A stretch of 64,000 nt of DNA from Rhodococcus sp. NBC_00297 (GCF_036173065.1 NZ_CP108041.1:1240001-1304000); one strand, 5' to 3'. Numbered from the stretch's first letter, positions 35,631 to 44,551 are shown. Made by a program: numbers and translations. The notes: generated by a model from the letters alone, not told the origin.

Positions 35631-37006
35631 GAGGTGGACTCCATCTGACGAGTGCGGGCGGAGGATGCGGCCCGGAAGACCCAGCGCAGCGCGACGAAGC
35701 GCGTCACGGTGGCGACCAGGTTGGCGAGAACGAGAACGAGGAGCTCGACGTGCTTGGACGCACCCGGAGCCCACTCGTGCAGAGCGACGAGAGAACCGGC
35801 GGTGACGAGCCACCCGAAGGCGAACACCGCGAGACCCTGAAGATGATGCGCCGCAGCCCCGTCGGAGCCTCGGACCCCGAATGTGAAGGCTCTGTTGGCG
35901 GCGGTGTTCAGCACTGCGGTGACGAGGAGCGCGACGAAGTTGGCGCCCTGCGCGCCGAGGATCGTGTGCAGGATCAGGTACAGCACCGCGTAGGCGACAG
36001 TGCTGGCGACGCCGACGAGCGCGAACCGCACCAGTTGACCGATCATGCCGACGGGCACTCCCCTCAGTTCGGAGACCTCGGTGGTGGAGGCGGTGGACGA
36101 CAGGGGTCCACGACCCAGGCTGAGACGCAGGTCCGCGATCGGGAGGGCGCCGGTCGCGAGCGCACGCCCGACGCGCCAGCAGCCCTTCAGATCGGCCAGT
36201 GCGGTGTCGACGATGTCCACGCTCGAGTCGGGATCGTCGACCCAGTCGACGGGCACCTCGTGAATGCGGAGACCGACACGCTCCGCGAGGACGAGCAGTT
36301 CGGTGTCGAAGAACCACCCGGTGTCCTCGATCAGCGGAAGCAGTTCCCGGACGACCTCGGTGCGCGCGGCCTTGAACCCGCACTGAGCGTCGGAGAATCT
36401 GGTCCGCAGACCCGTGCGAAGGAGGACGTTGTAGGTGCGGGAGATGAACTCTCGCTTCGCCCCTCGCACCACCCGCGAGGACGAGGCGAGCCGGGACCCG
36501 ATCGCGAGATCGGAATGGCCCGATGCCAGCGGAGCCAGGAGGGGCACGAGTGCACCGAGATCCGTCGACAGGTCGACGTCCATGTACGCGACGATGTCGG
36601 CCTCCGACTCCGTCCACGCCGCCTTGAGCGCGCGACCGCGACCCTTGTCGTCCAGATGTCGCACCGAGACACCGTCGAGCTCCCGGGCGAGGCGCTCGGC
36701 GATCGACCGTGTCGCGTCCGTGCTCGCGTTGTCGGCGACGGTGATCACCGTCGACCAGGGAACGTCGGCCCGCAGGAAGGCGTGCAGCCTGCGGACACAG
36801 GCTTCGAGCGCGGCCTCCTCGTTGTACACGGGCACCACGAGCTCGACGGTCACCGTCCGCGCCGCACCCCCACCCGGCCCCGGCTCCCGCCCGCGCCCGG
36901 GCCCGGGCCCACGGCCTTCCCGCCCGTCACCGGCCGGCCTCCGGCCTTCCCGCCCGTCACCGGCCGGCCTCCGGCCTTCCCGCTCCACCACTGAGTTGGT
37001 TGTCAT
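35627..37006 (-). CDS. GT2 glycosyltransferase fused to a GtrA-like domain
   Basis: 459 residues. Residues about 54-290 are a GT2 domain of the dolichol-phosphate-sugar synthase type (ELVVPVYNEEAALEACVRRL, AYMDVDLSTDLGAL, SDAQCGFKAARTEV); residues about 320-450 are a four-helix GtrA-like membrane domain (RFALVGVASTVAYAVLYLIL). It likely makes and flips polyprenyl-phosphate sugar for the GT39 partner. From ATG 37006 the N-terminus contains tandem copies of the dispersed repeat (GRRPAGDGRE twice). GTG 36853 (VTVELVVPVYN) matches the family start better and may be the true start. Confidence 0.88.
   Translation of the reverse strand: MTTNSVVEREGRRPAGDGREGRRPAGDGREGRGPGPGRGREPGPGGGAARTVTVELVVPVYNEEAALEACVRRLHAFLRADVPWSTVITVADNASTDATRSIAERLARELDGVSVRHLDDKGRGRALKAAWTESEADIVAYMDVDLSTDLGALVPLLAPLASGHSDLAIGSRLASSSRVVRGAKREFISRTYNVLLRTGLRTRFSDAQCGFKAARTEVVRELLPLIEDTGWFFDTELLVLAERVGLRIHEVPVDWVDDPDSSVDIVDTALADLKGCWRVGRALATGALPIADLRLSLGRGPLSSTASTTEVSELRGVPVGMIGQLVRFALVGVASTVAYAVLYLILHTILGAQGANFVALLVTAVLNTAANRAFTFGVRGSDGAAAHHLQGLAVFAFGWLVTAGSLVALHEWAPGASKHVELLVLVLANLVATVTRFVALRWVFRAASSARTRQMESTS
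36904..36990 (-). repeat. Tandem GC-rich repeat array (three units, 30-bp period) at the 5' end of the GT2-GtrA gene
   Basis: Two near-identical units with core CCGGCCTCCGGCCTTCCCGC and a 30-bp period, plus a partial third unit. They are read in the antisense direction relative to the ProDH copy, as REGRRPAGDG. Proline/glycine/arginine-rich flanks (GPGPGRGREPGPGGG) extend the low-complexity zone. Confidence 0.8.
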
Positions 37007-37100
37007 GCACCGAACACTCGTGCGCCGCCCCGGGACCGACCCGGGGCGAACCCGGGAAGTACCCGGGAGCCGATGCGGAGCCGACGAATAGAGTCGGCCC

Positions 37101-37529
37101 ATGACATCCGTGTTCAGCGCAATCATCGCCGGCGACATCCCGGGCCGCTTCGTGTGGGAGGACGACGACGTCGTCGGGTTCCTCACCATCGCCCCGGTCA
37201 CGCAGGGTCACACCCTGATCGTCCCGCGAGCCGAGATCGATCAGTGGCAGGACGTCGATCCCACGACCTTCGGCTCGCTCACGTCTGTCGCTCAGACCGT
37301 CGGCAAGGCCGTCCGGTCGGCGTTCGACGCCCCTCGGGCGGGTCTGCTGATCGCCGGTCTCGAGGTGCCGCACCTGCATCTGCACGTGTTCCCGGCCTTC
37401 GACATGGCGGACTTCGACATCTCCGGCGCCGACACCTCCCCGTCGCCCGAGTCGTTGGACGAGGCGCAGGAGAAGATCACCGCAGCGCTCACGGCACTCG
37501 GCCACGGGCAGCACGTCCCCCGTCGCTGA
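37101..37529 (+). CDS. HIT family protein
   Basis: A 142-residue nucleotide hydrolase/transferase of the histidine triad superfamily. The active-site motif is HLHLHVFP (HxHxHxx), with a conserved N-terminal segment [20 protein letters not shown]. Studied relatives hydrolyse purine nucleoside phosphoramidates or AP(n)A. Divergent from the GT2 gene. The last 41 bp overlap the 3' end of the LysG gene (convergent). Confidence 0.93.
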   Translation: MTSVFSAIIAGDIPGRFVWEDDDVVGFLTIAPVTQGHTLIVPRAEIDQWQDVDPTTFGSLTSVAQTVGKAVRSAFDAPRAGLLIAGLEVPHLHLHVFPAFDMADFDISGADTSPSPESLDEAQEKITAALTALGHGQHVPRR

Positions 37530-38388
37530 TCGGTCGTCCGAGAACCGCCCGCGCGGCTCCGACGATCGCCGCGGCCACCGTGTCGAGCGCCGGCGACGAC
37601 AGCGTCCATTGCTGCCAGTGAAGCGCCACGTCGATCACGGTGTCGTCGAGTTCGACGACGTCGAGTCCGCCGCGCTGCTGGTCCGGCAGCATGCCCCAGC
37701 CGAAGCCCAGATGCACGGCACGCGCGTACTCGGTGGACGACGGCACCAGGTGTCGCGGCGGCACCGACGCGGACACGCCGTGTCGCGAGAGGTAGCGATC
37801 CTGCAGCGCGTCCTTCTCGTCGAACACCACGACGTGGGCTCGGGCCAGGGCGTCCGGAGTGACGCCGTCGTCCAGGAATCGAGTCACGAACGACGGAGAC
37901 GCGCAGGGGCGGTACCGCATCGAGCCGAGCCTGGTCGAGGTACAGCCGCGCACAGGTGTGTCCACGGACGTGATCGCCGCCGTCACCGTTCCACCGCGGA
38001 GGAGTTCGGCGGTGTGGTCCTGATCCTCTCGATGGATGTCGAGGATCACGGAGCCCGCCAGTGGCGCGAGCGCCGGCAACACCCACGTGGCCAGGGAATC
38101 CGAGTTGACGGCCAGCGACACCCGAGCGACGTCGTCCGCGGTGCGCAACTCCCGCACGGCGCCGTCGGTCAGAGTCTGGATCTGCCGGGCGAGCCGGAGC
38201 AGCACGACGCCCGACTCGGTCGGCATCACGGGCTTCGTGCGCGAGACGAGAACGGCACCGACCCGCAGTTCCAGCGCTTTGATGCGCTGACTCACCGCCG
38301 ACGGTGTGATGTGCAGCGACCGCGCAGCCGCTTCGAACGTGCCGTCGTCGACGACGGCACGCAGAGCCTCGAGCTGGTCCGACTGCAT
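37489..38388 (-). CDS. lysG: LysR-family regulator LysG/ArgP
   Basis: 299 residues. [23 protein letters not shown], then [19 protein letters not shown], characteristic of ArgP/LysG. It is divergent from lysE with a 76 bp gap, the standard arrangement in which LysG with lysine or arginine activates lysE. The start is ATG 38388. Confidence 0.93.
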   Translation of the reverse strand: MQSDQLEALRAVVDDGTFEAAARSLHITPSAVSQRIKALELRVGAVLVSRTKPVMPTESGVVLLRLARQIQTLTDGAVRELRTADDVARVSLAVNSDSLATWVLPALAPLAGSVILDIHREDQDHTAELLRGGTVTAAITSVDTPVRGCTSTRLGSMRYRPCASPSFVTRFLDDGVTPDALARAHVVVFDEKDALQDRYLSRHGVSASVPPRHLVPSSTEYARAVHLGFGWGMLPDQQRGGLDVVELDDTVIDVALHWQQWTLSSPALDTVAAAIVGAARAVLGRPISDGGRAARGRVP

Positions 38389-38464
38389 GATGTGAAGCTA
38401 CGCTCATCAGTCCTGAAAAACATGAGCTGGACTACATCGTCGGGTTCGACCTAGCGTTCCGGTC
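38389..38464. promoter_or_regulatory. lysG-lysE divergent promoter region
   Basis: AT-richer than its surroundings (GAAGCTACGCTCATC, CTGAAAAACATGAGC). LysG-type activators bind in this position. The repeated CTCAT/ATGAG half-sites are compatible with a LysR operator, though the exact bases cannot be fixed. Confidence 0.45.
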
Positions 38465-39079
38465 ATGTCCTCCCTGTTCGTCGGCTTCGGTGTCGGCCTC
38501 TCCCTCATCGTCGCGATCGGCGCACAGAACGCATTCGTTCTCCGTCAGGGCATCGCACGACAGCACGTGCTGGCCGTCGTCCTGGTGTGCGCTCTGTCCG
38601 ACGCGGTCCTCATCCTCGCGGGAGTCTCGGGCATCGGCGTGGTCGTCGAGACCTACCCCACGGCTGTCACCGTCGTCACGGTCGCCGGCGCCGTCTTCCT
38701 CACCGTGTACGGACTCATGGCCTTCCGACGGGCACTGCGCCCGACGAGTCTGACCGTCGGCGGGAACGGAGCGAGTGTGTCGCTGCGGTCCGCGGTCCTC
38801 ACCTGCCTGGCACTGACGTGGCTCAACCCGCACGTCTATCTGGACACCGTCGTCTTCCTCGGCTCCGTCGCCAATCGCGAGACCGGGTCAGCGCGCTGGT
38901 GGTTCGCCCTCGGCGCGACGCTGGGCAGCATCGTCTGGTTCACGGCCCTCGGATTCGGCGCGCGATTCATGACGCCGATCTTCGCCAGACCCGTCGCGTG
39001 GCGTGTGCTCGACGTCCTGATCGGTGTGGTCATGCTCCTCATCGCCGTCGTCCTGGTCGAGGGGCTCGTCTCCGGCTGA
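38465..39079 (+). CDS. lysE: LysE/ArgO-type basic amino acid exporter
   Basis: A 204-residue membrane exporter with six hydrophobic segments. LysE family features: GLSLIVAIGAQNAFVLRQGI, TWLNPHVYLDTVVFLGS and a C-terminal DVLIGVVMLLIAVVL. It exports lysine and arginine when they accumulate. Controlled by the divergent lysG. The last 192 bp overlap, on the opposite strand, the extended 3' end of the histidine kinase gene. Confidence 0.95.
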   Translation: MSSLFVGFGVGLSLIVAIGAQNAFVLRQGIARQHVLAVVLVCALSDAVLILAGVSGIGVVVETYPTAVTVVTVAGAVFLTVYGLMAFRRALRPTSLTVGGNGASVSLRSAVLTCLALTWLNPHVYLDTVVFLGSVANRETGSARWWFALGATLGSIVWFTALGFGARFMTPIFARPVAWRVLDVLIGVVMLLIAVVLVEGLVSG

Positions 39080-40528
39080 CTCCACCCGTCCACCCGGACG
39101 CCGGCCCGCCAGGGGCAGCTCCACGCGGAACGTCGCACCCCGGCCGGGCGCGCTCGCCACCGAGACCCGACCGCTGTGGGCCGCGACCAGCGCGGACACG
39201 ATCGACAGACCCAGACCACTCCCGCCGCTCTCTCTCGTGCGCGAACGATCCGCCCGATAGAACCGCTCGAAGACGCGCTCGGCATCGTCCTCGGTGAGTC
39301 CCGGCCCGGTGTCACGAACCTCCAGAACAGCTGTCTCACGGACGGTTCCGACCGCCACGGTGATCGACGCCGTCGGCGGGGTGTGCCGGAGCGCGTTGCC
39401 CACCAGGTTGCCGAGAACCTGGCGCAGACGCGCATCGTCCCCCAGCACCTCCGGCACGCCGCTGCCCTCGAGCACCTGCAGACTCACGGCTCGTTCCGGA
39501 GCCGTGGCGGCCGCATCGTGCACCGCGTCCGCTGCGATCACGAGGAGGTCCACGGGGCTCCGATCGAGCGGACGCTGGGCGTCCAGCCGCGCCAACATCA
39601 GCAGATCTTCGACGAGCAGACCCATCCGCGCCGACTCTCCCCCGATACGGGTCATCAGCAACTCGGTGTCGGTCATGGCCCCCTGCCGGTAGAGCTCGGC
39701 GAAGCCGCGGATCGTCGTCAGCGGGGTCCGGAGCTCGTGGGAGGCGTCGGCCACGAAACGGCGCATCCGGTCCTCCGACGCACGTGCCGCGTTCTCGGAC
39801 TCGCGCGCGGCGTTCTCGGACGCCTCCGTCGCAGCGAAGGCGTGCTGGATCTGGGCGAGCATTCCGTTGAGTGCCGCGGACAGTCGCCCCACCTCGGTGC
39901 GCTCGTTCCACTCGGGAACGCGTCGATGCAGATCCCCGGACGCGATGGCCGCGGCCGTCACCTCCACCTCCTGCAGCGGCCGCAGGCTCCGGCGCACCAG
40001 GAAGTACGCGGCGACACCCAGCACCACCAGCACTGCGAGACCGATGGACAGTTGCAGAGTCACGAGCCTGGAGACGATGGCCTCGTTGCCTGCCAGCGGA
40101 ATCGCGACCGTCGTCTGGCCGTCCTCGTTCGAGACGGTCACCGTGCGCCACGACTCGTCGGGATCGCCGACCGATCCGACAGTGGTCGGCGTGGCGGTCA
40201 GGACGCCGGTCAGATCGGGCTGATCGTCCCCGACATCGTTCACGGGGGTACGTACGGTGCCGTCCGCCGCCACCGAGCGGACGTAGAACGCCGTGGGCGG
40301 ACGCTGCGGGTTCGCCTCCTCGGGGGGAGGTCCGAGGAACCGCTCCCCACGAGGTCTGGCCCAGCCGGACGCCGCCTCCATGAGCTGTTCGTCGACACGT
40401 TGGGTCAGCGTGTTCTGCAGTGCCGAGGTCACGGCCACACCCGAACCGACGAGACCGAGGGCGACGAGAAGCAGCAGCACCGACACCAGGGTGACGCGGA
40501 GCGGGACGGCGCGTAGGTGCCGCTTCAC
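38888..40528 (-). CDS. HAMP-domain sensor histidine kinase (EnvZ class), with long antisense-overlapping tail
   Basis: A membrane kinase: transmembrane helix (VTLVSVLLLLVALGLVGSGV), extracytoplasmic region, second helix, HAMP (LRPLQEVEVTAAAIASGDL), H-box VADASHELRTPLTTI, N-box VLGNLVGNALRHT and G-boxes DTGPGL and GSGLGLSIV. The family fold ends about residue 473 (FRVELPLAG), yet the frame stays open for roughly 70 further acidic/polar residues (DQDDGDEEHDHTDQDVEHT...) that lie antisense to lysE. GTG 40528 overlaps the regulator stop as GTGA. Confidence 0.88.
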   Translation of the reverse strand: MKRHLRAVPLRVTLVSVLLLLVALGLVGSGVAVTSALQNTLTQRVDEQLMEAASGWARPRGERFLGPPPEEANPQRPPTAFYVRSVAADGTVRTPVNDVGDDQPDLTGVLTATPTTVGSVGDPDESWRTVTVSNEDGQTTVAIPLAGNEAIVSRLVTLQLSIGLAVLVVLGVAAYFLVRRSLRPLQEVEVTAAAIASGDLHRRVPEWNERTEVGRLSAALNGMLAQIQHAFAATEASENAARESENAARASEDRMRRFVADASHELRTPLTTIRGFAELYRQGAMTDTELLMTRIGGESARMGLLVEDLLMLARLDAQRPLDRSPVDLLVIAADAVHDAAATAPERAVSLQVLEGSGVPEVLGDDARLRQVLGNLVGNALRHTPPTASITVAVGTVRETAVLEVRDTGPGLTEDDAERVFERFYRADRSRTRESGGSGLGLSIVSALVAAHSGRVSVASAPGRGATFRVELPLAGRRPGGRVESAGDEPLDQDDGDEEHDHTDQDVEHTPRDGSGEDRRHESRAESEGREPDDAAQRRAEGEPPAR

Positions 40529-41268
40529 CGTCGCGGTTCCCGCAGGACGTAGCCGACGCCTCGCAGTGTGTGGATCAGTCGGGGTTCCGTCGTGTCGACC
40601 TTCCTGCGCAGGTACGACACGTAGGACTCCACGACACCGACCTCACCTCCGAAGTCGTAGTGCCACACGTGGTCCAGGATCCGGGGCTTGGACAGCACCG
40701 TCCCGGAATTGACCATGAGGTAGCGCAGGAGCGTGAACTCCGTCGGGGACAACGAGACGGGTTCGCCCGCCTTCCACACCTCGTGGGTGTCGTCGTCGAG
40801 CTCGATGTCGGCGAACGTCAGGCGTGACGGCTGCGCCTCCGGACCGCGAACCGACCGGCGCAGGATCACGCGCAGGCGCGCCACCACCTCCTCGAGGCTG
40901 AACGGCTTGGTGACGTAGTCGTCCGCACCCATGGTCAGACCGGTCACCTTGTCCTCCACAGAGTCCCGTGCCGTGAGGAACAGTGCGGGCGCGTCGATAC
41001 CGTCGGCGCGCAGTCGGCGGAGCAGCCCGAAGCCGTCCATGTCGGGCATCATCACGTCCAGGATCAACGCGTCCGGCCGGAAGGTCCGGGCGACGTCCAG
41101 AGCCGCGGGCCCACCCAGCGCCGTGCGGACCTCGAAATTCTGGAACTTCAGACTGACCGACAGCAGTTCGACGATGGTCGGCTCGTCGTCGACCACCAGT
41201 ACCTTCGCCTCGGCGGTGGTCTGCGGTCGGGGAGTCGTCATGACGGAATTCTCGCTCACGAGTGCCAT
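40525..41268 (-). CDS. OmpR-family response regulator
   Basis: 247 residues. Receiver with VVDDEP, phosphoacceptor Asp71 in LILDVMMPDMDG, and TKPFSLEEVVARL. The winged-helix output domain has LTFADIELDDDTHEVWKAGE and VVESYVSYLRRKVD. It is coupled to the kinase gene by a GTGA overlap. ATG 41268 or the internal ATG 41241 (MTTPRP) may be used. The signal is unknown. Confidence 0.94.
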   Translation of the reverse strand: MALVSENSVMTTPRPQTTAEAKVLVVDDEPTIVELLSVSLKFQNFEVRTALGGPAALDVARTFRPDALILDVMMPDMDGFGLLRRLRADGIDAPALFLTARDSVEDKVTGLTMGADDYVTKPFSLEEVVARLRVILRRSVRGPEAQPSRLTFADIELDDDTHEVWKAGEPVSLSPTEFTLLRYLMVNSGTVLSKPRILDHVWHYDFGGEVGVVESYVSYLRRKVDTTEPRLIHTLRGVGYVLREPRR

Positions 41269-41378
41269 GGTGTCCGGCGTTGCTGGTTCCTGCCCGGGGT
41301 GTCGCTGTGAGGTTCCTGTGAGCCCCGATCCGGCGTCGTGTCCGCTTTGCTACCGTGGAGGACAGACTGCGACACAGA

Positions 41379-41421
41379 CCCGGACGAGCGCACCGTACCC
41401 GGCCAGCGACAAGACGGTGCC
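41379..41421 (+). ncRNA. Guanidine-III (ykkC-III) riboswitch
   Basis: CCGGACGAGCGCACCGTACC followed by CGGCCAGCGACAAGACGGTGCC agrees with the ykkC-III consensus of actinobacteria. The CCGG pairs can form the P1 helix, and GCACCGT (41390-41396) is complementary to ACGGTGC (41414-41420), giving the pseudoknot. AGGAG follows directly, so guanidinium binding would control access to the ribosome-binding site of the exporter gene 18 bp downstream. Confidence 0.9.
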
Positions 41422-41438
41422 AGGAGAGTCGACTACTC

Positions 41439-41753
41439 ATGGCATGGATCATTCTGGTGTTGTCGGGCGTGTTCGAGGCCGTCTGGGCCACCGCACTCGG
41501 CAAGTCCGAGGGCTTCACGAAGCCCATCGCCACCATCGTCTTCGGTACGGCGCTCGTCGTCAGCATGGGCGGTCTCGCCTTCGCCATGCGGACCATCCCG
41601 ACCGGCACCGCCTACGCGGTGTGGGTGGGCATCGGCGCCTCGCTCACCGTCGTCTACGCGATGGTGTCCGGCACCGAGTCCGCGACGCCGATCCGCATCG
41701 CCCTCATCGCAGGGCTCGTGGGGTGCGTCATCGGACTCAAGCTCGCCCACTGA
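41439..41753 (+). CDS. gdx: Guanidinium exporter of the SMR family (Gdx/SugE)
   Basis: A 104-residue four-helix small multidrug resistance protein. The sequence MAWIILVLSGVFEAVWATAL has the essential Glu13 of the family, and the third helix GTAYAVWVGIGASLTVVYAM matches the Gdx group. It works as an antiparallel dimer exchanging guanidinium for protons. The guanidine-III riboswitch just upstream strongly supports this substrate. There is no second SMR subunit nearby, as is usual for Gdx homodimers. ATG 41439. Confidence 0.95.
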   Translation: MAWIILVLSGVFEAVWATALGKSEGFTKPIATIVFGTALVVSMGGLAFAMRTIPTGTAYAVWVGIGASLTVVYAMVSGTESATPIRIALIAGLVGCVIGLKLAH

Positions 41754-41784
41754 CCGCGCCCCCGGCCGTCCCGCCGTCCCATCC

Positions 41785-41808
41785 CGACCGGCCTCCGGCC
41801 TTCCCGCC
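41785..41808 (+). repeat. Single intergenic copy of the dispersed GC-rich repeat
   Basis: CGA followed by the exact core CCGGCCTCCGGCCTTCCCGC, between the gdx stop and the decapeptide-repeat gene start, 19 bp before the ATG. It is flanked on the left by a degenerate CGGCCGTCCCGCC. Confidence 0.75.
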
Positions 41809-41826
41809 GCGGGTTAGAGTGACCCC

Positions 41827-42699
41827 ATGAACTGGGTGTCCGCGGTCACACTGCCGGTGCGTGTCGGATTGGCTGTCGCCGAGTCGGCGGTCGGGGTGGC
41901 CGAGTCGGCCGTCGCGACCACCCGGATGGCGCTGGCCGCAGGCGCTTCCGGGTCACTCGACGCCATCACCCTGGCCAATCCTCGGAGCGGCCCGCTGCAG
42001 CTTCTCGGACAGTTGGCCGAGCTCACCTCCGACGACCGCGCACTGGGTCACGCGCTGCGGCCCGGTGGCCCGCTGGACCGACTGCTCGAGCCCGGTGGCG
42101 CCGTCGACAGGTTGACGAGCAAGGGCGGCACCCTTGATCGACTGCTCGAGCCCGGCGGTCCTCTCGAACGCATCCTGGCGGACGACGGCCCCCTCACCCG
42201 AGTCCTCGCGGAGGACGGTGCGCTGGATCGCCTCCTCGCCGAGGGCGGTCTGCTCGATCGACTCACGGCCGTCGACGGACCCATCGAGCGCCTCACCGCG
42301 AAGGACGGCCCTGTCGAACTCCTGACCAAGGAGGGCGGCGTGATCGAGGCGCTGACCCGTGAGAACGGGGTCATCGACAACGCCCTCGCCAAGGGCGGGC
42401 TCGTCGAGACGCTGCTCGGTGAGGAAGGCGCGATCCAGCGGCTGACGGCACGCAACGGTCCGCTGGATCAGCTCGTGACCGTCGCCGAGTCGCTGAGTTC
42501 GCTGGCGCCCAACCTCGAGCGCATGAGCGTCAGCGTGGAGATTCTGCAGGACACCGTGGACGTCCTCGCCGCTGCGGTGAACCCGCTCGGCGAGCTGGTG
42601 GGCAAGCTGCCGAGCCGCTGGGTCAAGAGTCGCGGCGCGGTCGAGCCCAAGACGGGCGAGGTGCGCGGAGCGCTGCAGGGTCCGGCCGTCGGCCGCTGA
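41827..42699 (+). CDS. Decapeptide-repeat protein (about 14 tandem 10-residue repeats)
   Basis: A 290-residue protein of unknown function. Residues about 78-220 are an uninterrupted run of some 14 ten-residue repeats with consensus xxGGPLDRLL, for example PGGAVDRLTS, KGGTLDRLLE, DDGPLTRVLA, EDGALDRLLA, EGGLLDRLTA and KDGPVELLTK. Gly at position 3 and hydrophobic residues at 5, 8 and 9 are nearly invariant, which suggests a regular solenoid or helical stack. An N-terminal hydrophobic/Ala-rich part (residues 1-45) and a C-terminal helical part (VSVEILQDTVDVLAAAVNPL) flank the array. No signal peptide is evident. No neighbour suggests a function. Confidence 0.85.
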   Translation: MNWVSAVTLPVRVGLAVAESAVGVAESAVATTRMALAAGASGSLDAITLANPRSGPLQLLGQLAELTSDDRALGHALRPGGPLDRLLEPGGAVDRLTSKGGTLDRLLEPGGPLERILADDGPLTRVLAEDGALDRLLAEGGLLDRLTAVDGPIERLTAKDGPVELLTKEGGVIEALTRENGVIDNALAKGGLVETLLGEEGAIQRLTARNGPLDQLVTVAESLSSLAPNLERMSVSVEILQDTVDVLAAAVNPLGELVGKLPSRWVKSRGAVEPKTGEVRGALQGPAVGR

Positions 42700-42711
42700 G
42701 CCTCGTGGACG

Positions 42712-43416
42712 TCAGCGCGACCGGACGTGCTCGCCGAAGAAGGTGAAGACCCGAGCGAAGGCGTCCTCGGCCTGCTCGTGCTGATAGCCGAATCCGGTGA
42801 CGCGCATGACCAGTGCACCCGGACCCGATCCGAAGTCGTTCGCGAAACTGTGGCCGGCACCGGGATAGGTCACGACGTCGTGGGCAACGCCCTTGTCCTG
42901 CAACACCTTCTCGAGCTTCGGGCCCGCGCCCGGCAGCATCGGATCGCGCTTGCCGAAACTCGCGACCATCGGGCACGTGCCCTCGAGGGCCGACTCGATG
43001 TGACGGGGCAGGATGCCGTAGAACGGCGCGCTCGCCTCGAACCCCCGGGGCGCCAGCGCCAGAGCGAAACCTCCACCCATGCAGAACCCGACGATGCCCA
43101 CCGCGCCGGTGGTGTCGGCGCGCGCGGTGAGGGTGTCGCGGCACGCCAGCAGGTCGTCCACCGCCCGGCCCGAGCGCGCGAGAAGCGACCGGAACACTCC
43201 TGTCACACACTTGGCGCGACCACCGCGGGCGTAGAGATCCGGCACCAACGCGACGTAGCCCTGGTCGGCGAAGCGCCGGGCGATGGACCTGATGTCGTCG
43301 GTCATGCCGAACACGTCGTGCACGATCACGACGGCGGGCCAGGGCCCCTCCCCTGAGGGGACCTCGAGTGTCGCCTCGATGCGATCTGTTCCGGTGTCGA
43401 CCTCGATGACAGTCAT
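42712..43416 (-). CDS. Dienelactone hydrolase family protein
   Basis: A 234-residue alpha/beta hydrolase. VVIVHDVFGMTDDIRSIARR, then nucleophile Cys in GFCMGGGFALAL (DLH type C-x-G) and terminal His in GAGHSFANDF. The classic substrate is dienelactone of chlorocatechol breakdown, but many members act on other lactones or esters and no aromatic pathway genes are near. It lies 12 bp past the ald stop on the same strand, so it is probably read from the ald promoter. ATG 43416. Confidence 0.92.
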   Translation of the reverse strand: MTVIEVDTGTDRIEATLEVPSGEGPWPAVVIVHDVFGMTDDIRSIARRFADQGYVALVPDLYARGGRAKCVTGVFRSLLARSGRAVDDLLACRDTLTARADTTGAVGIVGFCMGGGFALALAPRGFEASAPFYGILPRHIESALEGTCPMVASFGKRDPMLPGAGPKLEKVLQDKGVAHDVVTYPGAGHSFANDFGSGPGALVMRVTGFGYQHEQAEDAFARVFTFFGEHVRSR

Positions 43417-43427
43417 ACCGGCCGACT

Positions 43428-44513
43428 CTAGCGACCCAGCGCCGTTCTCACGGTGTCCGACAGCAGGTTGCCGGCGTGCACGCTGAGACCGTCTGCGAGC
43501 CCGGGAACGGTGGCGCACGCCTGCTCCCAGCCCTGGTCGGCGAGAGCGAGAACGAACGGGAGCGTCGCGTTGGTCAGCGCCTGCGTCGACGTGCGGGGAA
43601 CCGAGCCCGGCATGTTGGCCACGCAGTAGAAGATCGAATCGTGCACCGGGAAGGTGGGATCGTCGTGCGTGGTGGGACGCGAGTCCTCGAAACACCCGCC
43701 CTGATCGATGGCGATGTCGACGAGCACGGACCCCGCCTTCATCCGTGCGACCAGTGCGTTGGACACCACCGTCGGGGCCTTGGCACCCGGGACGAGGACC
43801 GCCCCGATGACGAGATCGGCGGCCACGACGGCCTGCTCGAGCTCCCACCTGTTCGACACCATGGTCTTGACCTGGCCGCGGTACTGCGCGTCGATGGTTC
43901 GCAGCTTGGCGATGTCGAGGTCGAACACCGTCACGTCAGCACCGAGCCCGTGTGCCATCGCCACGGCGTTGGATCCCGACACCCCGCCGCCGATCACCAC
44001 CACCTTGGCCGGACTCACTCCCGGAACGCCGCCCATCAGCACACCGCGGCCGCCTGTCTGCGCCATCAGGTGATACGCCCCGGCCTGGGTCGCGAGCCGG
44101 CCGGCGACCTCGCTCATCGGTGCGAGCAACGGCAGACTGCCGCCCGCGCCGGTCACCGTCTCGTAGGCGATCGCCGTGGTGCCGGACGCGACGAGGGCAT
44201 CGGTGCATGCGGCCGACGCGGCGAGATGGAGATAGGTGAACAGGACCTGGCCCGACCGCAGCCGGTGGTATTCGGCCTCGATCGGCTCCTTCACCTTGAG
44301 CAGCAACTCGGCCCGCGCCCACACCTCGTCGGCCGAGTTCGAGATCTCCGCGCCGGCAGCCTTGAAGTCGTTGTCCGAGAACGACGATCCCGCGCCCGCC
44401 TCGGTCTCGACGACGACGCGATGACCGTGCACGACCATGTCGTGCACTCCCGCCGGGCTCGCCGCCACCCGGTACTCGTGATTCTTCAGTTCCCGAGGTA
44501 TGCCGATTCTCAT
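43428..44513 (-). CDS. ald: Alanine dehydrogenase
   Basis: 361 residues. NAD-dependent interconversion of alanine and pyruvate plus ammonia. Signatures: [20 protein letters not shown] (N-terminal substrate domain), [23 protein letters not shown] and the NAD motif [23 protein letters not shown] 44513 is the family start. Divergent from an Lrp/AsnC-type regulator, the usual ald/aldR arrangement of mycolata. Confidence 0.96.
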   Translation of the reverse strand: MRIGIPRELKNHEYRVAASPAGVHDMVVHGHRVVVETEAGAGSSFSDNDFKAAGAEISNSADEVWARAELLLKVKEPIEAEYHRLRSGQVLFTYLHLAASAACTDALVASGTTAIAYETVTGAGGSLPLLAPMSEVAGRLATQAGAYHLMAQTGGRGVLMGGVPGVSPAKVVVIGGGVSGSNAVAMAHGLGADVTVFDLDIAKLRTIDAQYRGQVKTMVSNRWELEQAVVAADLVIGAVLVPGAKAPTVVSNALVARMKAGSVLVDIAIDQGGCFEDSRPTTHDDPTFPVHDSIFYCVANMPGSVPRTSTQALTNATLPFVLALADQGWEQACATVPGLADGLSVHAGNLLSDTVRTALGR

Positions 44514-44551
44514 GGTGCGCCCTTCGCCTCTACCGGATGACTCGTCATGTC

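Noticed and set aside
36904-36990. CRISPR array
   Set aside because: Units of 30 bp are joined head to tail without spacers, and no cas gene is present; the same holds at 55532-55616.
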